From: Flaccisagitta enflata
Taxonomy: Eukaryota > Chaetognatha > Sagittoidea > Aphragmophora
Direction of reading: 5' to 3'
Assembly: GCA_965153355.1 (NCBI GenBank)
Contig: OZ231126.1
Span: forward strand, 82,088,001 to 82,152,000
Length of the DNA stretch: 64,000 nt
The notes below the pieces were generated by a model. It was not told the DNA's origin. It was given only the letters and a program-made list of their open reading frames with translations, and did no database searches. Numbering within the stretch: position 1 is the first letter of the stretch; every line of letters begins with the position of its first letter. Position numbers and translations under genes: made by a program. This document shows positions 49,816 to 62,068 of this stretch, piece after piece.

Positions 49816-49873
<58 letters not shown>

Positions 49874-49984
49874 GATGTTGCTGTTGTCGTTTTTGTTGCT
49901 GTTGTTGCTGTGGTTGTTGTTGTTGCTGTTGTTGTTCTTGTTCTTGTTGTTGTTAATGTTGTTTTTGTTGTTTATGTTGTTGTC

Positions 49985-50015
<31 letters not shown>

Positions 50016-50074
50016 TTGTTGCTGTTGTTTTTGTTGAGGCTGTTGTTGTTGTTGTTAGTGTTGTAGGTGTGGAC

Positions 50075-50135
<61 letters not shown>

Positions 50136-50418
50136 CGTTGTTGTCGTTGTTGTCGTCGTTGTCGTTGTTGTTGTTGTAGTTGTTGTTGATGTTGTTGCTG
50201 TTGTTGTTGTTGTTTTTTTTTTTGGTTGGTGTTGTTGTTGTAGTAAGTGTCGTAGGTGCAGACTTGTAGTTGTTATTGTTCTTGTTGTTGTTGTCGTCGT
50301 TGTCGTTGTCGTTGTTGTTGTTTTTGTTGTTGTTCTTGTTGTTGCTGTTGTTGTGGTTGTTGCTGTTGTTGTAGTTTTTTTGGTTGATGTTGTTGTTGCT
50401 AGTGTTGTAGATGTAGAC

Positions 50419-50510
<92 letters not shown>

Positions 50511-50600
50511 ATTGTTGTTGATGTTGTAGTTGTTGTTGTCGTCGTCGTCGTCGTCGTCGTCGTTGTTGTTGTTTATCCTTAGTGGTTATTGTTGTTGTTG
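49715..50600. repeat. (GTT)n array, about 890 bp, degenerate
   Basis: GTT with scattered GCT, GAT, GTC and TTT variants and a roughly repeated block (GTAGGTGTGGACTTG near 50060, GTAGATGTAGACTTG near 50405). It starts at the exon 11 donor and fills nearly all of intron 11. Confidence 0.93.
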
Positions 50601-50644
50601 TTGTTGTTTATCCTTTTTGGGTGTCGTCGTTGTGCTGTTGCCAG

Positions 50645-50903
50645 ACTGTTTGATCGAGGCCGGATGCGTGGAGGCTTTGCAGCGCGTGTTGGCGTCTCCG
50701 GCGCACGTGATTTGGCCGAACCCTCGCGAGCGGCGGGCGTTGGAGGACGCGGTGGCGGCGTCGCTGTCGGCGTCGTGGGCGTGGCGCGGCAAAATCGGCG
50801 CCGAACAATCTATGATGACGTCACTTCCTTTCTGGGACGGAGGACAAGCTGAAGAAGGACAAAATAAATGGTTCAAAAGTCTGGGCCAAACCAAAAGCGA
50901 TCG
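50645..50903 (+). CDS. ARMC3: ARMC3-like protein, exon 12 (last armadillo repeat)
   Basis: 259 nt, phase 1 in and phase 2 out. The acceptor is GTGCTGTTGCCAG|AC and the donor GATCG|GTGAGA. It reads DCLIEAGCVEALQRVLASP, then ERRALEDAVAASLSASWAWR, GKIGAEQSMMTSLPFWDGGQ and EEGQNKWFKSLGQTKSD. The ELCRLGALDIL...AAYNKLL...LKYSQTG...FYDYG progression of ARMC3 after its last repeat is recognisable by order and spacing. Codon use is GC-rich compared with the surrounding introns. Confidence 0.78.
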
Positions 50904-51429
50904 GTGAGACGCTTTTAATCACATGCATTTGCCATGGGGAGCCGGCGCGGCGTTTGTCTGTCGTACATGCCCTCGGGTGACTTCTTGAATTTTGGTAACA
51001 TTCATTTGCCCTTATCTATTTTTAGTGAGCATTAGCGTTTTGGGTTAGACTCAAAATGGATGTTTGCTAAGTCAGTTTTGCTAAATGGAAAACTAGGAGT
51101 GATGCGCGTAGTAACTAATCAGTGAGGGCTCATGTTAGAGGTTCATCCATTGCCACTTGTACAGACATTATAGAGATACCATCTCTACGCGAACCTTTAC
51201 CAGGTGAGACTGGCACCTAACACTCACAATGCCCTCTTCCATTTATCAGCGCGGGTGAGGGATGTTGTTTCACTTGTCATTTATAAAGAGAGTCGGATGG
51301 GTTGTTAGATGGGTCGATAGATAGATAGATGGATAGAATCTATCTATCTGATCTGATCTATCTATCTGATAGATAGATAGATAGGAGACTATGACAGTCA
51401 GCCGTCCAAAGGCCCTATTCCTGCCCTAG

Positions 51430-52450
51430 ACCCTGCCCAAGAGCGATCCCTCTATTGCCGCTCCTCCCTCTTTTCCCCTCCTTCTTCCATCCTCCTATAA
51501 CTCCTCTGCCTCCGCCTCTTGTTCCGCTACCTCTCACCCTCCATACTCATACACATCTTCCGCCATCGCCTCTGCTACCGCTACCTAGCTCCTTTCATCC
51601 ACCTACCTCTTCCGCCCTCGCCGCTATTGCCGCTACCTGCTGCATATCATGCCTCTAGACCTCTTTCGCCGCTGCCGCTACTGCCGCTACTGCCGCTAGT
51701 GAACGTAGCGGCAATAGAGGCGGCGGCGGAAGAGGTGTAGGAAGATCTTAATGGGGGTAGAGGCTGCAGAGGTAGAGATCTAAACCCCCTAAACCTCTTC
51801 TGCCGCTGCCGCTATTGCCGCTATTGCCGCTACCTTGGGTAGCGGCACTAGCGGCAGCAGCGGAGAAGGTGTAGGTGCAAAAAATTTGCGTAAGTAGCGG
51901 CACTAGCGGCACTAGCGGAGGAGGTGTAGGGGCAAAAAATTAGCATCAGTAGCGGCACTAGCGGCACTAGCAGCAGCGGCGGAAGAGGTGGGTAGCGGCA
52001 CTAAAGGCAGCGGCGGAGGAGTTGTAGGGGCATGGTATGGGGTAGGTAGCGGCACTAGCGGTGGCGGTGGAAGAGGTGTAGGGGCATGATATGTGATAGG
52101 TAGCGGCACTAGCGGCAGCGGCGGAAGAGTTATAGGGGCATAATTTGGGTTAGGTAGCGGCAGTAGCGGCAGTAGCGGCGGCGGCGGAAGAGGTATACAA
52201 GCATGATTTGGGGTAGGTAGAGGCAGTAGCAGCGGCGGCAGAGGAGGTGTGAGGACATGGTATAAGGTAGGTAGCGGCACTAGCGAAGAGGTATGGGGGC
52301 ATGATTTGGGGTAGGTAGCGGCACTAGCGTCAGCGGCGGAAGAGGTGTAAGGGGTTTAGGGGATGGAAAGGATGCCAAAGGGTAGGTAGAGGCAGAGGTA
52401 GTGGCGGCGGAAGAGGTAAAGGGGATGGAAAGGATGCTGGGAGGTAGGAA
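51430..52450. repeat. GCGGCA-rich minisatellite with inverted halves
   Basis: From about 51700 the unit is about 55-60 bp: TAGCGGCACTAGCGGCAG, CGGCGGAAGAGGTGTAGGGG and CATGATTTGGGGT. The left 250 bp reads as its rough reverse complement (CTACCTCTTCCGCC, GCCGCTACTGCCGC). Lies in intron 12. Confidence 0.8.
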
Positions 52451-52501
52451 GAGACAGAAAAGGGAAGTAAACGAAACCAGGGTGGACCGCTGGTTGTCAC
52501 T

Positions 52502-52506
52502 GCCTC

Positions 52507-52542
<36 letters not shown>

Positions 52543-52562
52543 CTGGATAGATAGATAGATTG
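52502..52562. repeat. (ATAG)n microsatellite
   Basis: About 14 units; a shorter ATAG/ATCT run is at 51318-51384. Confidence 0.95.
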
Positions 52563-52569
52563 ATAGATA

Positions 52570-53347
52570 CAGTGCGATGCATAAAAAAAGATACAAATTT
52601 TATATTCAAGATTTCTATGCTCAAAAATCATATACAGTTAAACCCCGCAATAACGGATGTGAAGGGACCAACAAATTTCATCCACTATAGGCGGATTTTT
52701 ATCATTGCCAACAAAGAAATTAAAAGAAATTGACATGAAGGGACCAAGATTCTAAATCTGTTATAGGCGGATTTTCGTTACTCTTTGATCCGTTATAGCG
52801 GGGTTTTACTGTAAAATTGTATTTCCATGAGGAATCCAAAGAGTTAGAAGAAATGAAGTAATTTGCACCAATCACATACATTTTTGTCAATTTGACTAGA
52901 TTTTATCATAAATTGAAAAGTAGGTGTTGTCAATTGATGCAAGATCTTCAAATGACTCTTAAAATTGACTTTCGTCATATCTAGATTCTTTGAATTGACT
53001 TTGAACTAATGAAAATCCATGACATTTGGAAAGCCCTTTAAAATAGCTTCCATTTGAGTTGTATCTTGTATCTGTAGCTCAATCCGTTTAAGAGTTATGT
53101 TGATTTAAGTAAAAACATTCCTTTCCTGATAGCAGCAAAAAAAGGTCACAATTTTCATTGCTGTTTTGATACCTTGTCTTTGATTTATCATAGAATCTAA
53201 ACGAATTGATCAAACTCTTTAGGTTTGGTTGCAATGTCTCCGTTTTTTGAAGCTCTTTCAAATGCTTCCAAGACGAACCCAAAAGAAATGATTTTGAGTC
53301 CCTCAAACATGAACTTTGGCTTGTATCTTTTTTTATACATCGCACTG
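52570..53347. mobile_element. Tc1/mariner-type MITE with a nested MITE
   Basis: The ends CAGTGCGATGCATAAAAAAA and, inverted, CAGTGCGATGTATAAAAAAA are flanked by TA on both sides. No transposase. It contains the pogo-like copy at 52635. Confidence 0.75.
52635..52811. mobile_element. Pogo-like MITE nested in the 52570 element
   Basis: 177 bp; termini CAGTTAAACCCCGCAATAAC and CAGTAAAACCCCGCTATAAC (inverted); TA on both sides; inner TATAGGCGGATTTTTAT and TATAGGCGGATTTTCG blocks. Confidence 0.78.
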
Positions 53348-53897
53348 TAGAATACTATCTAGGAAATAGATATACGGACACCTTACCATCATTATAGCAG
53401 CTAAACTGCAACAACCAATTCAAAAATGAAAGAAGATTAACAAAATATGACAAAACATCTTCCATTCAAGACCAAGCGGAGGTCAGTAGCTCAAACCGTT
53501 TTCATTTGACAGCGTTTTGAAGAGAAACTGTCATTTTACCAAAATCATATTTTGAGGTTTTCATTTCAATTCCTCAAAGGACAACCTATGTTGAGAGAGC
53601 TCTCAAATCTAAACAGATTGACCAAAATTATTCTGCTTGGCCTCTTTAGATCATATTTTTCACAAATTTTTTGACTGTTGCAAAAATTGACGTCTGCGGT
53701 TAAACATATTGCTCTCAAATTATCTAACATCAATACAAAACCAAACCGATTAAATGATCTTTTTGGTGCTTGTTGAGAAATTAAGGATACACTGATTTTG
53801 GTTGAAAAATCATAAACCAATCCCATAGAAACTCAAAACAGAAGCAGTTCATATATCAAAATATCCCAAAATGACTAGAAACTGATTCATTTGAACA
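53348..53897. other. AT-rich intronic sequence
   Basis: No recognisable gene or repeat boundaries. Confidence 0.4.
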
Positions 53898-54145
53898 TAT
53901 GAAAGTTGAAACAACATTGCTCTTATAAAAGAAGGCCAGAATTCTCCAATATACAAAGGATGAAAGCCTTGCAAGCTTTCAACGGTGTTTACTCCGGATT
54001 GCTCACAGCTATCCTTTACCACTGACAAACAAAAAGCTTACCTGACAAAACTATCAGCTTGACTGCATACCTCATTAGTATAGGGTTGGACAGGCCTATA
54101 CCATTAAGTATACACAAAATATTTTACAAAAGTTATAATCAGTGA
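53898..54145 (+). repeat. Family-C repeat, third copy
   Basis: Same landmarks as at 26931, extending to ATACCTCATTAGTATAGGG and AGTATACACAAAATATTTTA. A short fragment (GAAAGTTAAACAACATTGCC) recurs at 54354, just before exon 13. Confidence 0.75.
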
Positions 54146-54387
54146 GTGATAAGACGTTGATAAGTGAGTGAGTGAATCAGTGAGTGATAAGACAGACTTT
54201 TCTCCAGCTGTCCCTATATTTATTTCCTAGATAGTAGGAAGATAGATACACAAATAGAAAAGAATGAATTGCGGTAAGGCGCAGTTCCCTTTTCTGTTCA
54301 AAGCAAATTGAAAATCATGTTTTCAATCGAGATTTCTCCTAATTATTTCTATGAAAGTTAAACAACATTGCCCTTGATCTATGCCAG

Positions 54388-54753
54388 ACCATCGCCTGAC
54401 GGGCATCGAGAAGTCGTTTTAATCTGGCTGTCCAAAGAGTTTCTAGAAGCCAGACAAAGATTCCTTGCCTTTACTTTCAAGTCGGGATCAAGGGCTGGAA
54501 GTGGCGGCGATGTTGGTGGCAGTGGTGGCGGGGGTGGTGGTGGTGGTGGAGGTGGTGGCGGAGGCGGCGGCGGCGGCGGTGGCGGCGGCGGTAACGTCAG
54601 CGCGAGTAACGTCGAGGGTAGCGGTACTCTTACAGATGAGAACGCAAGTACAAGCAGCGTTAGTGGTAGTGGTGCCAGTGATAATGGCCTTAGTGTGAGT
54701 CAGGGCGACGGCGACAGTAGTCATTACGAAAGAGAAAAGAACAATCTCAGCAA
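54388..54753 (+). CDS. ARMC3: ARMC3-like protein, exon 13 (glycine/serine-rich linker)
   Basis: 366 nt, phase 2 in and phase 2 out. The acceptor is TCTATGCCAG|A and the donor GCAA|GTAAGT (perfect consensus). It begins PSPDGHREVVLIWLSKEFLE and ARQRFLAFTFKSG. A GGC/GGT-encoded polyglycine run follows, then a Ser/Thr/Asp/Glu-rich tail ending EREKNNLSK. In ARMC3 the armadillo array and the C-terminal domain are joined by a long, poorly conserved linker rich in Ser, Lys and Glu; this exon occupies that position. The assignment rests on position and on phase agreement on both sides. Confidence 0.6.
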
Positions 54754-55083
54754 GTAAGTTCCGGAATTTTGTCATTTTTTCCCTCACATTCGCGCGAGGG
54801 AAACACTTGGTTTACATGACAAATTTTACCGTGATTTTTGAAAACCCACCCCGTCCCATTTGCTACTTTACCTCGCCATCTTGCGCCGCACCCCATCCCA
54901 CCTGGTTCTTCCCCACCCCATCTGGCACTGCCCCACCCCATCTGGTACTGTTCCATCTCCACCTTGCTCTACCCCTCTAAAAGGAACCTCGGCTAGTCCG
55001 TAAGATGAGCGTAAGAATGGTCGTCGTTCCGATCGTAGGAGTCAATCAGGAAGAAGGGAATCGTTGTCAAATTGGCGCTAGTG

Positions 55084-55198
<115 letters not shown>

Positions 55199-55737
55199 CG
55201 TAAGGAGCAGCGATGTTGCCCAAAGGAATGTTGTCTGAAGGTCTATGATCAATAGTTTGTAGCAGTTCTAACGGCGGACACCAGGTTCCCTGGCCGTGAC
55301 ATGGCTGCCGATGGGCGCAGATGGGAAGGCGCGCGGTTCTCATATCGCCGCTGATACTAAAACATGATTCTTAGCATGTAAGAGAAGGCCAGCTGTAAAC
55401 AATGTCAATGCTTAAAATTTCAAGGATATGAAAATGATTACGAAGATTCCCCTTGTATGAATAAGAATGAATGAGAATGAATGAATCAGATGTATGTATA
55501 ACTGTTGAGTTTCTTCCCACCATCGGGTCCTCGTCATCTTCATTCGTCGTCTTCCGCCTTTCCATCGTCATCGTCCTCTTTCATCCATTATCTTCCGATT
55601 TCCCATCGCTCTCCCGCTGCTCTTCTGCCGCTCTTCCAAACCCCGCTCTTCTGCTTTGAGAAATGCGCATGATTAGACTGCAATACCTCACCACATGATA
55701 GCTGAGAGGCCTACGATCCTAAGACTCCTAGGTTTTG

Positions 55738-56246
55738 CCCTGCTGGGAGTGATCCACTTAAGAATTGGAGTGAGAGCAGGGCAGCGGCCCCAAAGGGCCA
55801 ATGTCCTGTAGGCTGTAGAACACAGGGGTGAATTTCAAGACGTCCGTCCTTCCGTCTGTCCTGAGGGGGCATATTTCAGGCTTTAGATGGCTGATTTAGG
55901 CCACTGAAGGCATACTTGAGGGCTTGAGGGCAGAATAAAGGAGATTTGAGGTTTAGAGGGCTGATTTAAGGTGTGGAGGGCAGATTTGAGGTCTGGAGGG
56001 CAGATTTGAGGTCTGGAGGGCAGATTTGAGGTCTGGAGGGCAGATTTCAGGCGGGGGGGGGCTGATTTAAAGCCAAGAAGGCTTATTTGAGGCCTAGGGG
56101 GCTAAATTGAGGCTTGGGAGGGGTAATTTTAGACCTCAATGGTCGACAGGGGGGGACGGACGGAAGGTTGGAATGACGAACAGACATCTTGAAATTCCCC
56201 CCTGTGTTCTACAGGACATCGGCCCTTTGGGGCCGCTGCCCAAAAA
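55738..56246 (-). mobile_element. Family-B inverted-repeat element, minus orientation
   Basis: On the minus strand: TTTTTGGGCAGCGGCCCC, CTGTAGAACACAGGGGGG, a core of CTCCAGACCTCAAATCTGCC units, the inverted end near 55790-55860, and AGCAGGGC...GATCACTCC hairpin sequence. The core is closest to the copy at 280. Confidence 0.65.
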
Positions 56247-56589
56247 GCTGAGGATCCTAGGTTTCCCAGGCGCAGTAGAAATTGTCTTTTTCTGTACTAC
56301 CCAAAAGGCGCTGCTCCGATTTTGATCATTTTCTGTGTGAAACACTATCTTAGGTTGACTTCTCAACACATGAAAAAAAAATCCATCGCCATTCTTTATA
56401 AACTGGCTGAAATACCATTTTCTTACGATCCTAGGTTTCCCAAGATTTGCAGTGTCACCGTAAAGGGATTTACTGCTGTTTGGTCTTTTATTTACGAATC
56501 TAGGTATTCTAGGAAATTGCGTGTCAACAAAATAAAGGAATAAGGAAAAAAAGAAAGAGAAAGAACAAAAAAGGGAAAGAAAAAAAAAC

Positions 56590-56594
<5 letters not shown>

Positions 56595-56663
<69 letters not shown>

Positions 56664-56665
56664 AT
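56595..56665. repeat. (AAAG)n microsatellite
   Basis: About 18 units. Confidence 0.95.
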
Positions 56666-56819
56666 CAAATCTAGTTGGTTGATCTGTAATGACTATTTAT
56701 TGCGAGTACTTTTTAGTCGCGTGCACGTGACTCTACATATACATCCCGCTTTGTCGGTCCGTCGGTCGGTTGGTCGGTTGGTCGGTTAGTCGGTTGGTCC
56801 CCTTTTTACTTTTTTTTAC

Positions 56820-57840
56820 ATATAGCATTATTTTGGTTATTTTATATCATTTTACATCATTTTAAATCATTTTACATCATTTACATCATTTTACTTCATT
56901 TACATCATTTTACTTCATTTTATATCATTTACATCATTTTACAACATTTACATCATTTTACATCATTTTACATCATTTTACATCATGTTATATCATTTTA
57001 CATCATTTTACATCATTTTACATCATTTTACATCATTTTACATTAATTTACATCAATTTACATCATTTTACATCATTTACATCAATTTACATCATTTTAC
57101 ATCATTTTACATCAATTACATCATTTTACATTATTTCACATCATTTTATATCATTTACATCATTTTATTTCATTTTACATCATCTTACATCATTCTAAAT
57201 CATTTACATCATTTACATCATTTTTTTATCATTTTACATCATTAAACACCATTTAACATCATTTTACATCATTTTACATCATTTTACATCCTTTAGTATC
57301 ATTTTACATCGTTTTTCATCATTTACATCATTTTGCATCATTTTACTTCATTTTTTTATCATTTTACATCAGTTAACATCATTTTACATCATTTTACATC
57401 CTTTACATCATTACAAAACATTGACATCAGTTTACATCATTTAACATCATTTTTCATCATTTTTCATCATTTACATCATTTTGCATCATTTTACTTCATT
57501 TTTTTATCATTTTACATCAGTTAACATCATTTTACATCATTTTACATCCTTTACATCATTTTAAAACATTTACATCATTTTACATCATTTTACATCATTT
57601 AACATCATTTTACATCATTTTACATCATTTTACATCATTTTATATCATTTACATCATTTTACATCATTTTACATCAATTTACATCAATTTTCATCAATTC
57701 TCATCATTTTACATCATTTTACCTCATTTTACATCATTTTACATCATTTCCATCATTTTACATTACTTACATCATTTTATATCATTCACATCATATTACA
57801 TCATTTTACATCATTTCACATCATCTTACATCATTCTACA
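56820..57840. repeat. ACATCATTTT minisatellite
   Basis: About 95 ten-base units; the array continues at 58265-58410 after the unique block. Confidence 0.93.
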
Positions 57841-58429
57841 TTACGCATGTCAGAGTGCGGGGATCGGCTGAAATTGGCTTTCCCCCCGCCATCTTCTGTT
57901 TTCTTTGCTTAAATGCTATCAAATGAGCCGTCGCGCGATTTTCAAATCGATCGGGAACCATAGTTAGGGTGACCATGAAGTTTCCATAGACTACTACGAT
58001 GGAAGAAAAATTTGCATAATAAAAATATTGATTCCAATGCTAATTCAATACAAACTTCAACCACTCCCTAACGATGGTTCCCGATCGAATTGAAGGGCCC
58101 GCGACGGCTCATTTGAAAGGAATTTTGCAAAAGAAAACAAGGTGGGTGGGGGGAAAGCCAGTTTCCGCCGTTTTTGGCACCCTGACACACCTATTCTACA
58201 TCGTATACATCATTCTAAATCATCTTATGGGCGGGATGCCTACCCTAGGAGATATATGTTCTATTCTATTCTATTCTATTCTACATCATTTATATCATTT
58301 ACATCATTTTACATCAATTTACATCATTTTACATCATTTTACATCATTTTACATCATTTTACATTATTTACATCAATTTACATCATTTTACATCATTTTA
58401 CATCATCTTACATCATTTTTAGTCATTTT

Positions 58430-59040
58430 TTTATGTCTGGTTTAAGTCTGGTTTAAGTCTGGTTTATGTCTGGTTTAAGTCTTTTTTAAGTGTTGTTCAA
58501 GTCTGGTTTAAGTCTGATTTAAGTATGATTTAAGTATGATTTAAGTATGATTTAAATCGTTTTTGATATTGGTTTAGGTCCGGTTTAAGTTTGGTTTAAA
58601 TCTTGTTTGATTTTGGTTCTGGTCTGGTTTAATACAGGTTTAAGTCTGGTTTAAATCTGGTTTGATATTGGTTTAGGTCTGGTTTGATATGGGTTTAAGT
58701 CTGGTTAAGGTCTGTTTTAAGTCTGGTTTAAGTCTGGTTCAAGTTTGGTTAAAGTTTGGTTTAAGTCTGGTTTAAGTCTGATTTGAGTCTGGTTTATGTC
58801 TGGTTTAAGTCTGGTTTAAGTCTGGGTTGAGCCTGGTTTATGTCTGGTTTATGTCTGGTTTATGTCTGTTTTATGTCTAGTTTAAGTCTTGTTTGATTCT
58901 GGTTTAAGTCTGGTTTAAGTCTGGTTTAAGTCTGGTTTAATTCTGGTTTAAGTCTGGTTTTAGCCTGGTTTTTGTCTTATTTATGTCTGGTTTAAGTCTG
59001 CTTTAAGTTTGGTTCAAGTCTGGTTTATGTCTGTTTTATA
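58430..59040. repeat. TCTGGTTTAAG minisatellite
   Basis: About 55 units of 11 bp with GTTTATG and TGATTTAAG variants. Confidence 0.93.
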
Positions 59041-59792
59041 ACTAAGTCTTGAAAACATAAATGATTATCTCTATGACCGCACGCGACTTGGTGTTGGCCT
59101 TGTTGAATTTCTGCCCCTGCATGCTGTCCATGATTCAAGTGGTGTTTCCAACCTCGTTTTCTGTGACTGTTTAAAAGGCTTTGTCCATCGCATTGTCAGC
59201 ACAAGTTGAAAAGAGGAGAAACAAGCATTTAAGATGCTCATTGGGGGAAGGGGTGTATGGGAAATCGAGGTGGGGTGGGGATGGGGGTTGGGTGCCCCCG
59301 GCCGCCTGACCGAAATGATATTGTAACCCTTGTTTTTCATAAAAAGACTTAGGATCCTAGGTTTCCTAAGAAATAGAGTGTCAAATATATTCTGTCATCT
59401 TCTCTTGACACTCATTTTCCTAGGAAACCTACATTCGTAGGAAAGAACGTTTTGAAGGCACTAATAAGTGAGTGGCGATGGAGATTTCCTTTTGTATCTT
59501 CAAAACATCACAAAATACTGAACAACACGATAAAAAACACCAAAATCGGAGCAGCGCCTTTTAGATGGTTAAGTAAAGTACAGTTTTCACTTTTTATATG
59601 CGCCTAGGAAACCTAGGATCTTATGACTCCTAGGTCCAAAACCTAGGAAACTTAGGATCATAGGCCTCCTAGCTGCATGAAACTGTCCCAGCCCATCCAG
59701 CGCCCCGCTCGCCACCTGGCTCTGACCCTCACCACATTGAACTGCCCCATCCCGTCTGGAACTGCCCCTCTCCAACCTAGTACTGACTTAAG

Positions 59793-59922
59793 GGGTTTTC
59801 GCCAGCGGCGTAGGAGGAGGGACTTCCGGGACTTCCATGGAAGTCCCTGTTGTCGGGACACCAAAGTTGTCGGGACACCAAGGAGAAAGGAAGAAAAGAA
59901 ATAATAAAAAAAAGAAAAAGAG

Positions 59923-59990
<68 letters not shown>

Positions 59991-61540
59991 AGAGACAGAC
60001 AGACAGACGGACAGACAGACGGACAGACAGATAGACTGAGATGGACAGAAAAAATCAAAAACTTGAAAAAAGAAGAAAGAAAGAAAGTAAAAAAGAAGAC
60101 ACACTGAATAATATATTTGCATGCATGGTAGAAATTGACATGTCATGAAATACTCACCTAGGTTATGTATTTGCATTCTTAAAATTATGATTTCCTTCAC
60201 TCAAAATCAAAGGTGCAAGAACCAATCTTCATTTTCACATATTTCAGTCAATGCTACAATTTTCATAAAAGGTTTGAAGATAAAAAAGCAATTTATAAAG
60301 CAATCAAAATTGAGTGGTTTTCAAACTTTCATTGTCTAAAAAAAAGGGATCTACAGGAGTGTAGAGGAGTGAATTGGGTAAAAGAAAAAAAAAAGATACA
60401 GTAGATCTCGTCTTGACTTGAGATAACGGGGGCAAGCATTGTGGAATAGGGCGGCTACCTGGAGGGTCAAATGTGGTCAAATTTCAAAAAGCCTCAGCCA
60501 ACCAACCATACACTCTATGTCATATTTAAAAAGGAATTGAGGCCAGCGGAGATCGGTATCTGGAAAGAAAACCCGCACGGCAACACTATAGAGTTACAAT
60601 GGGCGTAAAATTGCTTTCATATACTTTACCATTGTGTTGCCGTGCGGGTTTCTTGATCAAATACCGACCTCTGCTTGTCCGGTTTACTGCCCAAATGCCT
60701 GTTAGAATGTATGGTTAGATGGCGGAGGAATTTTAAAGTTTGAGCCAAATTCACCCTTCAGGTAACCAGCCTATTGTGGAAAGACCAATGAAGGCAGGGA
60801 AGCGATATTTGGATCATAGACTAATCAAAGGATGATTAATTCCCCATGATAGCTGATTGCCATGGAAACACATTTCCATGTATTCTCGCTAAAGTATCAA
60901 TATTTTGAGAGATTTTTTTAAGGAACATTGCTTAAAATAAAATTTGCTACAACTTTCCCACAGTATATTCTGTAAGAATGTCGCTCGTTTGGCCGTTGTT
61001 AGGGAGCGTATCCATGTGTGACAACCCCTAGCAACGGCTAAACAAGCGACATTCTTACAGAACATACTGTGGGAAAGTTGTAGCAAATTTTATTTTAAGC
61101 AATGTTCCCTAAAAAAATCTCTCAAAATATTGATATTTTAGCGAGAATACATAGAAATGTGTTTCCATGGCAACCAGCTATCATAGGCAATAAAGCATCC
61201 CGGTTTTAGTCTATGTTTGAAATATCACTCCCCTAGCTTCATTTGTTTTCCTACAATACTTGCCCCCGTTATCTCAAGTCTAGAAGACATCTACTGTATC
61301 AAGCTGTGGAGTACCTAAGAGAGAAAAAAAAATTATATTCTCCCCTTCCAGGTGTAATTAGGCGCAATCCCACTTATCTAAGATCTCAAAGTAAACAAGA
61401 GTATCATAGTAACAACTATTTCTTGCTATTTTAAAGCGAAAACTATGTTATTTTTCTGTTGGGACACTAAATTTGTCGGACACTAGTTGGACGGTGGAAG
61501 TCCCAAAAAATCCAGGTCTCCTACGCCGCTGGTTTTCGCA
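59793..61540. mobile_element. Outer inverted repeats enclosing the twin-hairpin element
   Basis: TTTTCGCCAGCGGCGTAGGAG, GGACTTCC and TTGTCGGGACACC on the left match, inverted, GTCGGACACTAG, GGAAGTCCC and CTCCTACGCCGCTGGTTTT on the right. An (AG)n tract (59925-59997) lies inside the left end. Confidence 0.6.
60395..61300. mobile_element. Twin-hairpin foldback element
   Basis: The terminal repeats GATACAGTAGATCTCG...GATAACGGGGGCAAGC (left) and the inverse GCCCCCGTTATCTCAAGTC...CTACTGTATC (right) enclose two separate palindromes. One, at about 60437-60780, has its apex near 60612 (AACCCGCACGGCAACAC / GTGTTGCCGTGCGGGTT). The other, at about 60855-61175, has its apex near 61000 (GAATGTCGCTCGTTTGGCCG / CGGCTAAACAAGCGACATTC). 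No ORF. Confidence 0.8.
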
Positions 61541-61559
61541 TTGGGAAAATTATCGAGGT

Positions 61560-62060
61560 ATTAGTTAGGAAATATCTAGATAATATCTCTATATTACGCC
61601 CAATACGACAACCCCTTCACCCCGCCTGGCACTGCCGCTTAATCCCACATTCCTTTATAAAAATTCCCCGTCTTAGACCTTCGACGCATTTCAACTTTTA
61701 GTCGTGTTGCATGAATAAAGACTTGTGCCGCTGGGAGAGGCTAAAAAGAGGTCTTACCCAGCATATTCTATAAAATTCAAAATTTTGTTTGTTCTGTTTC
61801 TTTTAATATTTCTTTTTATTAAGATAAGAGTGAAAAGGGTTTTAGATAAATAACAGACAACAACTTCCTTCTTCTATCTTACATCACTCGTTGATATTTA
61901 AGATAATCGCTTTCTTCTTATTCAATAATAAAGAATGTTTTGAATAGAGAATTAGACCAGAGAAAGGCGGCGAAATCAGAAGTTGCGAGTGTTATACGGG
62001 CCACTTGGTCGCTTGTTATGTCCACTCACTCGCTCCGTAACGCACCTCAAAATATATAAC
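61560..62060. other. AT-rich intronic sequence
   Basis: Nothing recognised on either strand. Confidence 0.4.
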
Positions 62061-62068
62061 AGAAATAT

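Larger units (their letters stand above)
56710..59104 (+). mobile_element. TTTTTAG element expanded by two minisatellites
   Basis: The head is TTTTTAGTCGCGTGCACGTGAC, then a GTCGGTTGGTCGG run. The tail is CGCACGCGACTTGGTGTTGG then CCTTGTT. Nearly all of the 2.4 kb is repeat; a unique block at 57840-58200 (GGGGATCGGCTGAAATTGGC...) carries GATCGGGAACCATAGTTAGGG and its inverse, so it is probably another hairpin insertion. Confidence 0.7.
56245..59640. repeat. Inverted-repeat element split by a nested insertion
   Basis: The left part (56250-56525) has GGATCCTAGGTTTCCCAGG and GGCGCTGCTCCGATTTTG. The right part (59341-59640) has CAAAATCGGAGCAGCGCC and CGCCTAGGAAACCTAGGATC. The 56710-59104 element and an (AAAG)n run lie between the halves. 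Confidence 0.5.
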
